From assembly GCF_021538895.1 (NCBI RefSeq), contig NZ_JADDRL010000029.1, positions 1 to 64,000 of the forward strand: a stretch of DNA of 64,000 nt, given 5' to 3'. A program made the translations under genes and the position numbers. The first letter of the stretch is position 1. Each line of letters begins with the position of its first letter. Source of the stretch: Streptomyces olivochromogenes. GTDB lineage: Bacteria > Actinomycetota > Actinomycetes > Streptomycetales > Streptomycetaceae. The notes beneath the pieces were generated by a model. The model was not told the origin of the DNA and ran no database searches. It was given only the letters and a program-made list of their open reading frames with translations. Positions 15,833 through 25,170 of this stretch are shown here, piece by piece.

Positions 15833-17086
15833 TCAGCTCAGCGGCACCGAGGGCGTGGAACGGGCCACGTACGCCAGCCCGTCGTACTCACGGCCGAGCA
15901 CCGTGGGGGTCAGCTGGAAGCGGTACGTCACGCGCGGCACCGAGGCGCCGAAGGACCGGACGAACTGCGGGCTGTGCAGCCACTGGGCCACGGCGGGCCG
16001 CGCCCGGCCGGACCGCAGGTCGATCAGATGGTCCTCGGGTGTGGCCGCGGCGAGTTGGCCCTCGACGGAGCGCGGGCCCGCCGAGCTGATCCGGTGGGGC
16101 CGGGGCGGGCGGGTCGCGGAGTTCCCGGGGCGGGCGTGGAAGGCACCCTCGCCGAACAGCAGCCCCAGGGCGTAGTACCGCTCACCGTAGTGACTCCGGA
16201 GATGCTGCCCCATCGCGGGCACATCCCCCGAGTAACAGCCGCTCAGGACATGGCCGTTGTGCGCCCAGACGGCCACCTTGCCGGGGAGCCGCTCCTCAAG
16301 GGCGACGACCTCCTGAGCCATCTGCCGGTCCCGGACCGCCAGCGCACCGGGCTCCTCCCCGTCACCGCGCAACGGCCGGCAGGCCAGGTCGGCCGCCGCC
16401 ACGACCCTGCGCGCGTGCCCGAGCGCGTCCTCCACGGCGTCGGCCCCGACACGCGCGGTGAACTCACCCCGCCCCTCTTCGAGAAACCGCACGAGCTCGC
16501 GCGCCTCGGCGAGGACCTGCCCGCCCCGGCCCGCGAGGGACCCCGGCCTGGCGTCCGCCAGAGCCCCGAGCGGCCCGCCGCCGATGAGCTCCGCCCGTTC
16601 CGGAGCGAGCCGGCGCAGCGCGGCCTCCAGGGCGGTCAGTGCGGGCCCGGGGCGCTGAGGGTCGATGCCGACGAAACGTACGGCGCGCTCGCGCGGGACC
16701 GTCCGGTTGTGCTCCCGCATCCACTCGACGACGTCGAGCATCTCGCGGGTCCGCCAGGTCCAGAAGCCGAGCCCGGCGAGGGCGCCGACGGCATCACCGG
16801 TGCCGTCCACCACATAGTCGTCGACCGCCCGCGCGGCCGAGGCACTGGCTTCCATCGCCAGGCCGGTGAACCCCGACTCCCGGACGAGGAACCGCAGTAA
16901 TCGGCCCTTGAGCCGGAAGAACTCGGCGGTCCCATGGGTCGCCTCGCCCATCCCCAGAACCCGCACGCCGTCCAAGACCTCGCGCAGCGGGGCGAGTTCG
17001 CCGTGCTCCGGTTCCGATGTCCCGGCGTGCGCGTCCTGCACCCGCACGGCGTTCTCCGTCAGCCACCGCCGCACTTCCTCGGTCAT
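15833..17086 (-). CDS. Erythromycin esterase-family protein
   Basis: 417 aa from ATG 17086 (AAGGGA about 7 nt upstream; GTG at 17092 is possible). Family motifs are GEATHGT near residue 48, HN/E-rich helices in the middle, and WAHNGHV near residue 275, which together supply the His/Glu catalytic and metal-like centre of EreA/EreB-type enzymes. Members hydrolyse macrolide lactones, but many Streptomyces paralogues have unproven substrates. It is not linked to a macrolide cluster in this window. The next gene on the same strand lies beyond the MITE-like element. Confidence 0.85.
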   Translation of the reverse strand: MTEEVRRWLTENAVRVQDAHAGTSEPEHGELAPLREVLDGVRVLGMGEATHGTAEFFRLKGRLLRFLVRESGFTGLAMEASASAARAVDDYVVDGTGDAVGALAGLGFWTWRTREMLDVVEWMREHNRTVPRERAVRFVGIDPQRPGPALTALEAALRRLAPERAELIGGGPLGALADARPGSLAGRGGQVLAEARELVRFLEEGRGEFTARVGADAVEDALGHARRVVAAADLACRPLRGDGEEPGALAVRDRQMAQEVVALEERLPGKVAVWAHNGHVLSGCYSGDVPAMGQHLRSHYGERYYALGLLFGEGAFHARPGNSATRPPRPHRISSAGPRSVEGQLAAATPEDHLIDLRSGRARPAVAQWLHSPQFVRSFGASVPRVTYRFQLTPTVLGREYDGLAYVARSTPSVPLS

Positions 17087-17124
17087 CGCCACTTCCCTTC
17101 GCCTGCCACGCGGTCAGGCGAGCC

Positions 17125-17208
17125 TAGGGGGTGTCGTTTGGATCATCCCGGCGTCGCCCGATCCGCACCGTTCGTCACGGCCGGCCTGATCCAAACGACA
17201 CCCCCTAG
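17125..17208. mobile_element. 84-bp MITE-like element with CTAG target duplication
   Basis: A perfect 22-bp inverted repeat: CTAGGGGGTGTCGTTTGG(ATCA) at 17125-17146 and its exact complement at 17187-17208. Reading the outer CTAG as a target-site duplication, the terminal repeats are 18 bp starting GGGGTGTCGTTTGGATCA, with 40 nt between the arms and no coding capacity. CTAG duplications and such ends fit a non-autonomous derivative of an IS5-type element. It lies between two minus-strand genes and could also form a strong hairpin terminator. Confidence 0.75.
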
Positions 17209-17211
17209 CTT

Positions 17212-18243
17212 TCACGCGATCACGCCCGACCGGGCGAGGCGTATTCCGGCCGCGAGTTCCGTCAGGTCTTCCAGGGCGGCGCGCCACCCGTGGGTGAGCC
17301 CCACACCGGCCGGGTTGAGGACGACCTCGTCCACGCCCGCCCGGTCGTACGCGGCCAGTGCGGCCGCCACCTCCGGCGGGGTGCCGTAGACGAACGTTCC
17401 CGAGTCGACGAGGGCGCGCGCGTTGAGATAGGGCTGGGACGGGTGCACCCGCAGGCCGGCGCGTTTGAGCATGTCCGTGTAGTGCGGTGCGCCGAGGTGC
17501 GCGCGGGCGGCCGCGAAGGCGAGTTGGCGGGGGTCGCGCCCCGGGCGGGCGACGGCGACGTGTACGACGGTCACCAGGCGCGGCACCGGGCGGCCCGCCG
17601 CCCGGGCGCCGTGGTGGAGGGCGGGCACGAGGTCGCGCGCGAGGTAGCCGGGCGGTGTCATCCAGCTGATCGCCGCGTCGGCCACCTCACCCGCCAGCCG
17701 GGCGAGCGCGGGGCGCAGCACGCCCAGGCCGAGGTCCACCCCGGGATGGTCGAGACCGGGCATCCCGGACGCGGCCCGGCCGCTCTCGGACACATTCCCC
17801 CGCCGCTCGCCCCCGGCCCGCTCCTCGGCGCCCTCCCGCCGCGCGCCGTCGGCCGGCCGCTCACCGAGGAATCCGCGCACCTGCCGGAGGTAGTCGGCGC
17901 ACGCGGCCCTCGGGCTCTCGTACGGGTCACCGCGCAGACTCGCCACGAAGTCGGGCGATCCGGGGCCGATTCCGAGGGTGACCCGCCTGCCGGTCAGCCG
18001 GGCGAGGGACCTGCCCTGCGCCGCGGCCTCCATCGGGTGGCGCAACGGCATCAGGGTCACGGCCGTGCCGAACGGGAGCCGGAACCCCATCCCCGCGAGG
18101 TAGGCGAACATCTGGTGGGTCTCGATGGTGAGGGACTGGCCCTGCCACAGGCGTGACAGGTCCCCCCGTGCGACGAGCTCCGCGAACGGAACCGCGTCGG
18201 CGGGGTCCGCGGGCATGACGGGGAAGATGACCGACGTTTCCAT
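17212..18243 (-). CDS. Luciferase-like (LLM-class) flavin-dependent oxidoreductase
   Basis: 343 aa. The TIM-barrel strands of F420/FMN LLM enzymes are visible: GFRLPFGTAVTLMPLRHPMEAA, RRVTLGIGPGS, and a late GTPPEVAAALAAYDRAGVDEVVL. Residues ~135-165 form a charged, Arg/Glu/Gly-rich insertion absent from most relatives. The stop codon is only 3 nt from the MITE-like element, and the gene begins 10 nt after the truncated ABC gene. Substrate and cofactor (FMN or F420) cannot be decided. Confidence 0.87.
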   Translation of the reverse strand: METSVIFPVMPADPADAVPFAELVARGDLSRLWQGQSLTIETHQMFAYLAGMGFRLPFGTAVTLMPLRHPMEAAAQGRSLARLTGRRVTLGIGPGSPDFVASLRGDPYESPRAACADYLRQVRGFLGERPADGARREGAEERAGGERRGNVSESGRAASGMPGLDHPGVDLGLGVLRPALARLAGEVADAAISWMTPPGYLARDLVPALHHGARAAGRPVPRLVTVVHVAVARPGRDPRQLAFAAARAHLGAPHYTDMLKRAGLRVHPSQPYLNARALVDSGTFVYGTPPEVAAALAAYDRAGVDEVVLNPAGVGLTHGWRAALEDLTELAAGIRLARSGVIA

Positions 18244-18253
18244 GAACTGGCCT

Positions 18254-19402
18254 TCACTGAGGGGCGGGTTCGCCGAGGTATCCCGCTGCTTGCAGATTGA
18301 ACAGATGGGCGTACACGCCGCCGGAGCCCAGCAGCTCCTCGTGGGTTCCCTCCTCGATGACCGCGCCCCGGTCCAGGACCACGATCCGGTCGGCGATGCG
18401 GACCGTGGAGAAGCGGTGGGCGATGATCAGGGAGGTGGCCTCGCCCGCGATGTCGCGCAGGCGGCCGAAGATCTCGGTCTCGGCCTCGGCGTCGATCGCC
18501 GACGTCGGCTCGTCGAGCACGACCACGGGAGCCTTCCTCATGAAGGCCCGGCTCAGGGCCACCTTCTGCCACTGACCGCCCGACAGCTGCCGGCCTTCCT
18601 CGAAGTGCCTGCCGAGCATGGTGTCGTAGCGGTCGGGGAGGTCCGACACGATCGTGTCGGCTCCGCCGGCCAGGGCGGCGGCCCGTACCCGCTCGTCGTC
18701 GTCCATCGCCTCGACCCGGCCGAAGCCGATGTTTTCGCGGACGGACATCTCGTAGCGGATGAAGTCCTGGAAGATGACGCCGATGTGGCGTTGCAGGTCG
18801 TCGAGGTCGTACTCCTCGATCGGCACGTCGTCGATCAGGATCTGCCCGCCCGTCGGCTCGTAGAGCCGGGTGAGCAGTTTGACGACGCTCGTCTTCCCGG
18901 CGCCGTTCTGCCCGACGAGCGCCACGCACTCGCCCGCCGGCAGGAGGAAGTCGACGCCGTCCAGGACGAGCCGGTCGGTGCCGGGATAGACGAAACTGAC
19001 GTTCCGGAACTCGATGCCCTTGCGCAGCTTCGCCGGGAACGGCCGCGTTCCGCCGGTGATCCGGCGCTCCGGAAGGTCCAGGAAGGCGAAGAGGTTGCCG
19101 AGGAAGAGGGTGTCCTTGTAGAGCGCGGCGATCCCCAGGAGCATGCCGTGGGCGGAGGCCTGGATGGCTCCCATGGACTGCAGGTATCCGGCGAGACGGC
19201 CGACCTGTCCGTCGTCCGCGGCCGAGGCGATGGCCCACAGCAGCGCGCCGGAGGAGGCTAGGACACTCAGCGCGCCCAGCGCGCCGACGATGGCCGACTG
19301 GCTGCGCGCCAGCTTGCGGTCGACACGGAAGAACTCCCGGGCCAGCCGCCGGTACCGCTCCACGAAGTGCGGGCCGAGCTGGAACAGGAACGCTTCCCCG
19401 AT
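18254..19402 (-). pseudogene. 5'-truncated ABC exporter (half of TMD plus complete NBD)
   Basis: The nucleotide-binding domain is intact: Walker A GQNGAGKTS, signature LSGGQ, Walker B VVVLDEPTSAID, H-loop AHRFSTV. Only the last two or so transmembrane helices precede it (~130 residues instead of ~330). Exporter-like sequence (EAFLFQLGPHFVERYRR) continues upstream of the first usable GTG (19363) until about 19402, where a frame stop and unrelated DNA appear. The 5' end was therefore lost by recombination or deletion. The NBD might still be made from GTG 19363 but could not act as a normal exporter. Confidence 0.8.
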
Positions 19403-19774
19403 CTCACCAACTCACTGCTGACGATGGGCGGGCTCCTGCTGCGGGTCCTCGGACCGAACGCCTCTCGCAGCTCTCCGACCGGGAGCCGCTGGGCGACGCA
19501 GAGTCCGGCTGGCGCCTGCTGATCGTGGCAGAGCCGGCGAACCGCTGGGCCGTCGCCGCGCGATGGGCGCGCCGGGGAAGACCATGTAGGCCGATGCCGC
19601 CCGCCTCCCGCGAACTGCGCCTGGCGCGAGACGCACACGGCCCGGCCATCGTCGACCGGTTTCACGCCAACGACCGGTACGGCAAACCTTGGTGGGCGTC
19701 CGGTGTCAGTGCCGGGCACTAGTCTCGTTCGCCCGGCAGGGAGCCGATGAATCCAGGGGGAGTACCAGACCGCC
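19403..19774. other. Non-coding junction with decayed plus-strand gene remnant
   Basis: No intact gene. Plus-strand frames give protein-like pieces broken by a frameshift: LTNSLLTMGGLLLRVLGPN, then LSDREPLGDAESGWRLLIVAE, then a stop-free tail to 19722. This looks like the decayed end of an unrecognised gene facing the truncated ABC gene. The promoter of the EACC1-caspase pair must lie in the right part. GGGGGAG at 19757-19763 is its likely ribosome site, though the spacing to ATG 19775 is long. Confidence 0.5.
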
Positions 19775-20158
19775 ATGCCCGATAGCCACACCGGATACCT
19801 GATCTCCGTCGTCGACGAGGACCCGCTGCGCACCCGCAAGGAGGCACGCGAACTGCTCGCCACGCTCGGCGAGGTGGACCCCACGGTCAGGCTGGATCTG
19901 CCCGAGCCGAGCAGCCTGGCGGGGGTCGGCGACAAAGGCGGCCCGTCCGCCGAGACCGTCGGGCTGCTGCTGAGCGCCGGTTCGTTCGTCGCGGGGCTGG
20001 TGCAGGTATGGCTGGCGCGGATCCCGCAGCGCACCATCGTGGTCAAGCGGCCCGACGGTGCGACCCTGCACATCACCGGCAAGGAGGCCCGCGAGGACGA
20101 CACGCTGATCGAGCGGTTCCTCGCTGACGACGGCGACGATGACGTGGTGGCGGGCTGA
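19775..20158 (+). CDS. EACC1-like small protein (effector-associated constant component)
   Basis: 127 aa. The layout fits the EACC1 family: an N-terminal beta/acidic part, a central hydrophobic helix (ETVGLLLSAGSFVAGLVQVWL), then a two-strand segment VVKRPDGATLHITG and a short helix. EACC1 proteins were named in comparative-genomic work on NTP-dependent conflict systems in multicellular bacteria. There they sit beside caspase or trypsin-like effectors and are thought to act as an invariant adaptor. Here it is 5 nt upstream of a caspase-helicase gene, exactly that context. The family call rests on pattern and context only. Confidence 0.72.
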   Translation: MPDSHTGYLISVVDEDPLRTRKEARELLATLGEVDPTVRLDLPEPSSLAGVGDKGGPSAETVGLLLSAGSFVAGLVQVWLARIPQRTIVVKRPDGATLHITGKEAREDDTLIERFLADDGDDDVVAG

Positions 20159-20163
20159 GCGAC

Positions 20164-23100
20164 ATGACCGACAACGACCGGCACGCGTTACTCGTCGGCG
20201 TCTCCACGTACGACAGCGAGACGTACGCCGACCTCCCGGCCGTACGCGCCGATCTGCACTACATGCGGGCGGTGCTGGAGAACACCGAGATCGGCATGTA
20301 CAACGGGTGCGCGGTGGCCGCCGAGCCGACACGCGCGGAGATGCTGCACGCCGTCGAGACGTTCCTGGAGGCACGCCAGCCCAGTGAGACCGCGCTGCTC
20401 TACTTCAGCGGGCACGGTGAGTACTGCGAGCAGGACGGCCAGTTGTACTTCCTGACCCGGGACACCGACTCGGCCGACCTGCCGGGCACGGCCGTACCGG
20501 CGGAGTTCCTGGAGCGGATGCTCCAGTCCTGCCGGGCCGCCTCCAAACTGGTCCTGTTGGACTGCTGCTCCAGCGGGTCCGTCGTCCAGGGCTGGACCGC
20601 CAAGGGCCCGTCGGGGGAACCGGACCGGCCCGCGCCGAGCACCCTGCTGCGACCGACCGGCGTGTACTTCATCACCGCGTCCGACGCCCTCCAGGCGGCC
20701 TCCGCGATGGCGCCGCCCGGGTCGGGCCTCGGCACCTCCCGGTTCACCGGGGAGATCGTCGAGGGCCTGCGCAACGGCCGGATCAAGGAGGGCGGCTGGA
20801 TCACCCCGGACGACCTCTTCGACTACCTGACCGCGCAGATGACCCGCGACGGCGTACCGGAGGAGCAGCGGCCCACCAAGTCCACGATCAGGGCCACCCG
20901 GAGTCTTCCCTTCGCCCGGTCGGTGGCACGACCGGTGCGGCTCCCCGCGCTCCCTCACGACGCCACCGGAACCGTTCGGCGCTCCCCCGCGCTGCTGAAG
21001 GCCCGTGAGCTGGCGGAGGCGGACGAGCGGGACGGCGTCGACAGGCAGGGACTGCTGCGGTACTACGCGGACTGCCTCACAGCGCAGGCGGCGGCCGGAA
21101 TGCGGCCGGACCGAGACGGCGGCCGGGACAAGAAGTACTTCCTGCTGACCCTGGGCGAGGAGACCATCCAGTCGGGGCGCGGCCCGCACATCGCCGCGCC
21201 CGGAGCGTTGCCCCGGCCGCAGGAGGGGCGGAGCGGCTCGGACACCGGGGCGGGCTCGCGACAGGAGTACTGGTACGGCTATCCGGCGATCACGCTGCCC
21301 GCGCGGGACGCCGGCCGGGGCCGGCGCGCGACGGTGGAGCTGGCGCCGTTGCTCATCCAGCAGATGGAGCTGGCGCCGGACGAGGAGGGCCGGGACGTGC
21401 TCCGGCCCAGCGGGGTGCCGTCCCTGCACAGCGGCGTCGTCTCGGAACTCCTTGACCCCGGCGACGCGGCCGATCTGGTCGCGCGCTGGCAGCCGGCCTG
21501 GCAGGAGGGCAACGACGCCCAGATGCTGCGTGCCATAAGGGAGTTGCTGGACGAGCTGGGGCTGCCTGAACTCGAACCGCTGGACCCGTCCGCGCTGAGC
21601 GACCGCACGGTGATGCAGGCGCTGCGGCCCGGCGCGCACAACGCGGCTGTGCTGCTGGTGCCTTCAGGCGCGGAGGCCATGGCCACCCAGGCGCTGGTGG
21701 ACAACCTGCTCCAGATCTCCACGCGGACCGCGCGGATCGCGGGCACCGCCCTGGACGCGCTGCTGAACGGCGGGGCCCGGCAGATGCCGGCCACGACCGC
21801 CGTCGTGGCGAGCCCGGTGACGCCAGTCGCTCCGGGGCCGTGCAACGAGAGCCAGGAGCGGGTGATTTCGTCGGCGATGACCCAGCCCCTGACGGTGGCG
21901 ACCGGACCGCCCGGCACGGGGAAGAGCGAGGTCGTCACGGCGGTCGTCACCACCTGTGTCGCCGCGGGGCAGTCGGTGCTGGTCGCCTCCACGAACAACG
22001 AGGCCGTTAACGTCGTCGCCCAGCGCTGCGACGACATCGCGCCCGGGCTGCTGATGCGGACGGGCAACGCGGAGGCGTTGGAGCGGGAGGCGGCCAAACT
22101 GGAACGGCTCCTCGCCGCACCGGCCGGGGCGTCGCGGCGCGGGTCGGCCACCGTGGGCGGCGAGCTGCGCAATACCCGGGGAACGGCCGACCGACTGCGG
22201 GCACAGGCGGCACACCGCGTCGGCGAGGAAGGACAGTTGCTGGAACTACTCCGCGACCGGGAGCAGCGGGCCGCGACCCTGGAGCTGCCCCTGTCCCTGC
22301 TTGAAGGGGCCTGGGCTGCGGACGTCGACGGCGTGGCATCGCTGGGCCGGTGGGCGGAGCGGGCGCGGAAGACGGCCGGGGCCCGCTGGTGGCAGCTGGG
22401 GGCATGGCGGCGCGGGCGGGCGCTCGCCGCTCTGGTGGCGGCGGGGGAGGAGCGTACGGACGATGCCGGACCGGCATGGCCGGAGTGGGCGACGGGACGC
22501 CCCGTGCCACCCGAACTGCTGGCGTCCCTGGCCGGGATCGTGTCTGTGGAGCGGGAGGTACGGGAACTCGTCCACCGGCACGGGGAATGGGACGAGGAAG
22601 AGCTCAAGCAAACCCGGCTCGCGACGGCGGAAGCGCTGTCCGGGCTGTCGGCGGAACTGTCCCGTGCGCTGTCCGCCGAGGCCCTGAACCGGGCCACCGG
22701 GCTCATGAACCAGCGGCTCCAGGCGCTCCGCCGCCGCTCCGGCTACCAGCGCAGCCAGAAGAACCTGATGACGCACATCAGGGGCTGGGCCGTCAGCACC
22801 CACTCGGTGCGACAACTGGAACTCGCCCCGAAGCTGTTCGATCTCGTGGTCATCGACGAGGCCAGCCAGTGCTCCATCCCGTCGGTGCTGCCGCTGCTGT
22901 TCCGGGCCCGCCGGGCACTGATCATCGGTGACCCCATGCAGCTCGGGCACATCCCCGGCGTGTCACCGCAGCAGGAGCGCCAGGCACGGGTACGGGCCGG
23001 GCTGAGCGCCGCGCAGTTGGAGCACCATCGCCTCACTTACCACGTGCACTCCTCGTACCACGCGGCCGAACAGCACGGCGACAGCGCGCTGCTCCTCGAC

Positions 23101-24066
23101 GAGCACTACCGCTGCCACCCGCGCATCGCGGACGTCGTCAACGGCCACTGCTACGGCGGCCGGTTGCGGGTGCTGACCGACGTGCGGCGGCAGGTGCCGG
23201 CGCACGACCCGGTGGAAGCGGCCGACCCGGCACCGGTGCTCGGCTGGGTCGACGTACCGTCCGGGGAATCGGCACGCGGCGGCGACGGGCAGTCCTGGCG
23301 GAACGCGGAGGAGGCGAAGGCCGTCCGGCGCGTGGTCGACGGACTGCTGGCGGGGCTTCCGCCGGACGCGACGGTGGGAGTGGTCACGCCGTTCCGGGCG
23401 CAGAAGGAGACATTGGCACGGATGTGGCGGGACGACGACCGCGTCCGGGTCGGCACCGTCCACACCTTCCAGGGCGGACAGCGGGACGTGATGGTGCTCA
23501 GCCCGGTGGCGGCGCACAACACACCGCCCCGGACGACGCACTGGGTCGCGAGCCAGGTCAACCTGTGGAACGTGGCGGTCACCCGGGCCAAGTCGCAGCT
23601 GATCACGGTGGGGGGCCGCGCCTTCTGGCAGGATCAGAGCGGCCTGCCCACCCTCCTCGCCGCGCGTTCGGCGCCGCTGGGAGCAGGCGACGACGGCATG
23701 ACGGCCGAGGCCGGCACACCCGGCCCGGTGGCCGAGGCCTCCGAGGACCTCGCCGACCACCTGCAGCGGTACCTGGCCGGACGGGGCATCACCGATCTGG
23801 AGCGGGCCGTGCTGGTGGGCGGCCACCCAGTGGACCTGCTGTTCACCGACGCCGGCGAGAACACGGCGGTGCTGATCGACCCCGGCCCGGGGCCCGGAGC
23901 GGACCCCGCGCGGCACCTTCGGCTGACCCACGCGCGAGGCGACCTGCTCACCGGGCTGCCCTCCGGTGGTCACGGGGCCAAACCCTGCCCCGTGAGCCGG
24001 ACGGTGCGGGTGCCCGCCTGGCGGATCCTCGCGGGCGAGACCGCGCTGGTACCGCTGTTCGGCTGA
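20164..24066 (+). CDS. Caspase (C14) fused to SF1/UPF1-like helicase
   Basis: 1300 aa. Residues 1-~265 are a caspase/metacaspase fold with His84 (YFSGHGE) and Cys135 (LLDCCSSGS). Residues ~270-560 are a linker/1A-flanking region. The helicase follows: Walker A GPPGTGKSE (about 581-589), a coiled insertion (~610-860), DEAS box (IDEASQCS, ~897), HYRCHPR (~981), a motif resembling V (VHTFQGGQRD) and motif VI (NVAVTRAKSQL, ~1136). Residues ~1200-1290 resemble a restriction-endonuclease-like tail (HPVDLLF...AVLIDPG) but lack a clear E-x-K. All key catalytic residues of protease and helicase are present. With the EACC1 partner, this suggests a nucleic-acid-sensing suicide or defence protein. Target and trigger are unknown. 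Confidence 0.88.
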   Translation: MTDNDRHALLVGVSTYDSETYADLPAVRADLHYMRAVLENTEIGMYNGCAVAAEPTRAEMLHAVETFLEARQPSETALLYFSGHGEYCEQDGQLYFLTRDTDSADLPGTAVPAEFLERMLQSCRAASKLVLLDCCSSGSVVQGWTAKGPSGEPDRPAPSTLLRPTGVYFITASDALQAASAMAPPGSGLGTSRFTGEIVEGLRNGRIKEGGWITPDDLFDYLTAQMTRDGVPEEQRPTKSTIRATRSLPFARSVARPVRLPALPHDATGTVRRSPALLKARELAEADERDGVDRQGLLRYYADCLTAQAAAGMRPDRDGGRDKKYFLLTLGEETIQSGRGPHIAAPGALPRPQEGRSGSDTGAGSRQEYWYGYPAITLPARDAGRGRRATVELAPLLIQQMELAPDEEGRDVLRPSGVPSLHSGVVSELLDPGDAADLVARWQPAWQEGNDAQMLRAIRELLDELGLPELEPLDPSALSDRTVMQALRPGAHNAAVLLVPSGAEAMATQALVDNLLQISTRTARIAGTALDALLNGGARQMPATTAVVASPVTPVAPGPCNESQERVISSAMTQPLTVATGPPGTGKSEVVTAVVTTCVAAGQSVLVASTNNEAVNVVAQRCDDIAPGLLMRTGNAEALEREAAKLERLLAAPAGASRRGSATVGGELRNTRGTADRLRAQAAHRVGEEGQLLELLRDREQRAATLELPLSLLEGAWAADVDGVASLGRWAERARKTAGARWWQLGAWRRGRALAALVAAGEERTDDAGPAWPEWATGRPVPPELLASLAGIVSVEREVRELVHRHGEWDEEELKQTRLATAEALSGLSAELSRALSAEALNRATGLMNQRLQALRRRSGYQRSQKNLMTHIRGWAVSTHSVRQLELAPKLFDLVVIDEASQCSIPSVLPLLFRARRALIIGDPMQLGHIPGVSPQQERQARVRAGLSAAQLEHHRLTYHVHSSYHAAEQHGDSALLLDEHYRCHPRIADVVNGHCYGGRLRVLTDVRRQVPAHDPVEAADPAPVLGWVDVPSGESARGGDGQSWRNAEEAKAVRRVVDGLLAGLPPDATVGVVTPFRAQKETLARMWRDDDRVRVGTVHTFQGGQRDVMVLSPVAAHNTPPRTTHWVASQVNLWNVAVTRAKSQLITVGGRAFWQDQSGLPTLLAARSAPLGAGDDGMTAEAGTPGPVAEASEDLADHLQRYLAGRGITDLERAVLVGGHPVDLLFTDAGENTAVLIDPGPGPGADPARHLRLTHARGDLLTGLPSGGHGAKPCPVSRTVRVPAWRILAGETALVPLFG

Positions 24067-24114
24067 GCGCCGGACAAGGCGGCCGGGCCAGGACGGCCAG
24101 GCCCGGCGGCCCGC

Positions 24115-25170
24115 TCAACCGCCGGGCAGACTCCGCACGATGTACGTCATGTGCTGGAGGTTTCCCGCCCGCAGCCACTCCGCCGGCCCGCCCACACCCT
24201 CGCTGGTCGAGAGCGGGCCGTGCGCGCAGTCGCTCAGCCATTCCTCGCCCTGTCCGGCCCGCGCTCCCCGGAACTCGGGCAGTTCGACGATCCGGCGGGC
24301 CGCGCTGCGATTGACGGCGATCCGGTCGGGCCCCCGGGCCAGCATCTTGAACAGCAGATACGAACTGTCGGTGGTGTAGCGGAGCACGCCCCAGGACGGG
24401 CCGCCCTTCCTCCCGGGTGCCGGAGCCTGCGAGAGGGCACTCGGGGGCTGCACCCCGTAGTCGCCGTAACCGAGCAGCAGAGCATGGGCACTGCCCGTGG
24501 CGCGCACCTCGTGCCACATCCGCCACTCCGCCCGTGGCTCCTCGCGCGATCCTTCCTCCAGCATGTCGGCGGTGACCCGAGGAAAGCCCCCTCCGAGCAG
24601 AGCGGCGCTCCGCCAGACCACCAAGGGCATCAGCGCGTCGAGGGCGCGCAGCGCCTCCTTGCCCGCGTCGGGCCGGTCGCCGAGGACCGCGCCCATGTCG
24701 AGCAGCAGATCCACGGGCACCTCAGGACCGGTTCGCGCCAGCAGGCCCCGGACGTACTCCCCGAGGCCGTCGTCCCACTCCTCCGTGACCCGCACCCGGA
24801 CACCCAGTCCACGCAGGCAGCGCCGGGCCGTCTCCACAGCCGCCGTCTGCTGATCGTCGGTCCGCTCCGGTCCGGTGACCGGGCGGAGCCGCCCCAACTC
24901 GCAGTAGACGGACAACGCTTCGGCAAGGTCGGCGATCCGGGCCTCCTCGCCGAAGGGAGCGTCGATCCATCCGCCGTGACGGCTCACGGCACTCACCGGA
25001 TCGACGTACTTGCCGACCAGTGTGGCCAGCGTCTCCGGTGCGGCTCCGGGCAACGGCGGCAGATTCCACAGCGGCCTGATCGCGGCGCGAACGTCAGGCC
25101 ACAGTCGCTTGCAGGCCCCGGCGGCGTGCGGCCGCGTCGGCAGAACGGGAACATAGAGCGGTCCGGACAT
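24115..25170 (-). CDS. Beta family protein (T4 'beta' protein-like)
   Basis: 351 aa from ATG 25170, which has an excellent GAGGGGGAG ribosome site 5 nt upstream. The N-terminus LYVPVLPTRPHAAGACKRLW, a GYGDYGVQPP motif near residue 245, and the size match the phage-derived Beta_protein family, whose function is not established but which recurs in prophages and defence islands. The gene is convergent with the caspase-helicase, 48 nt apart, and probably belongs to the same accessory island. Confidence 0.72.
   Translation of the reverse strand: MSGPLYVPVLPTRPHAAGACKRLWPDVRAAIRPLWNLPPLPGAAPETLATLVGKYVDPVSAVSRHGGWIDAPFGEEARIADLAEALSVYCELGRLRPVTGPERTDDQQTAAVETARRCLRGLGVRVRVTEEWDDGLGEYVRGLLARTGPEVPVDLLLDMGAVLGDRPDAGKEALRALDALMPLVVWRSAALLGGGFPRVTADMLEEGSREEPRAEWRMWHEVRATGSAHALLLGYGDYGVQPPSALSQAPAPGRKGGPSWGVLRYTTDSSYLLFKMLARGPDRIAVNRSAARRIVELPEFRGARAGQGEEWLSDCAHGPLSTSEGVGGPAEWLRAGNLQHMTYIVRSLPGG

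Noticed and set aside
24080..24112. GC-rich imperfect hairpin between the caspase-helicase and Beta genes
   Set aside because: Only about 7 contiguous pairs with a large loop; too weak to call a terminator.
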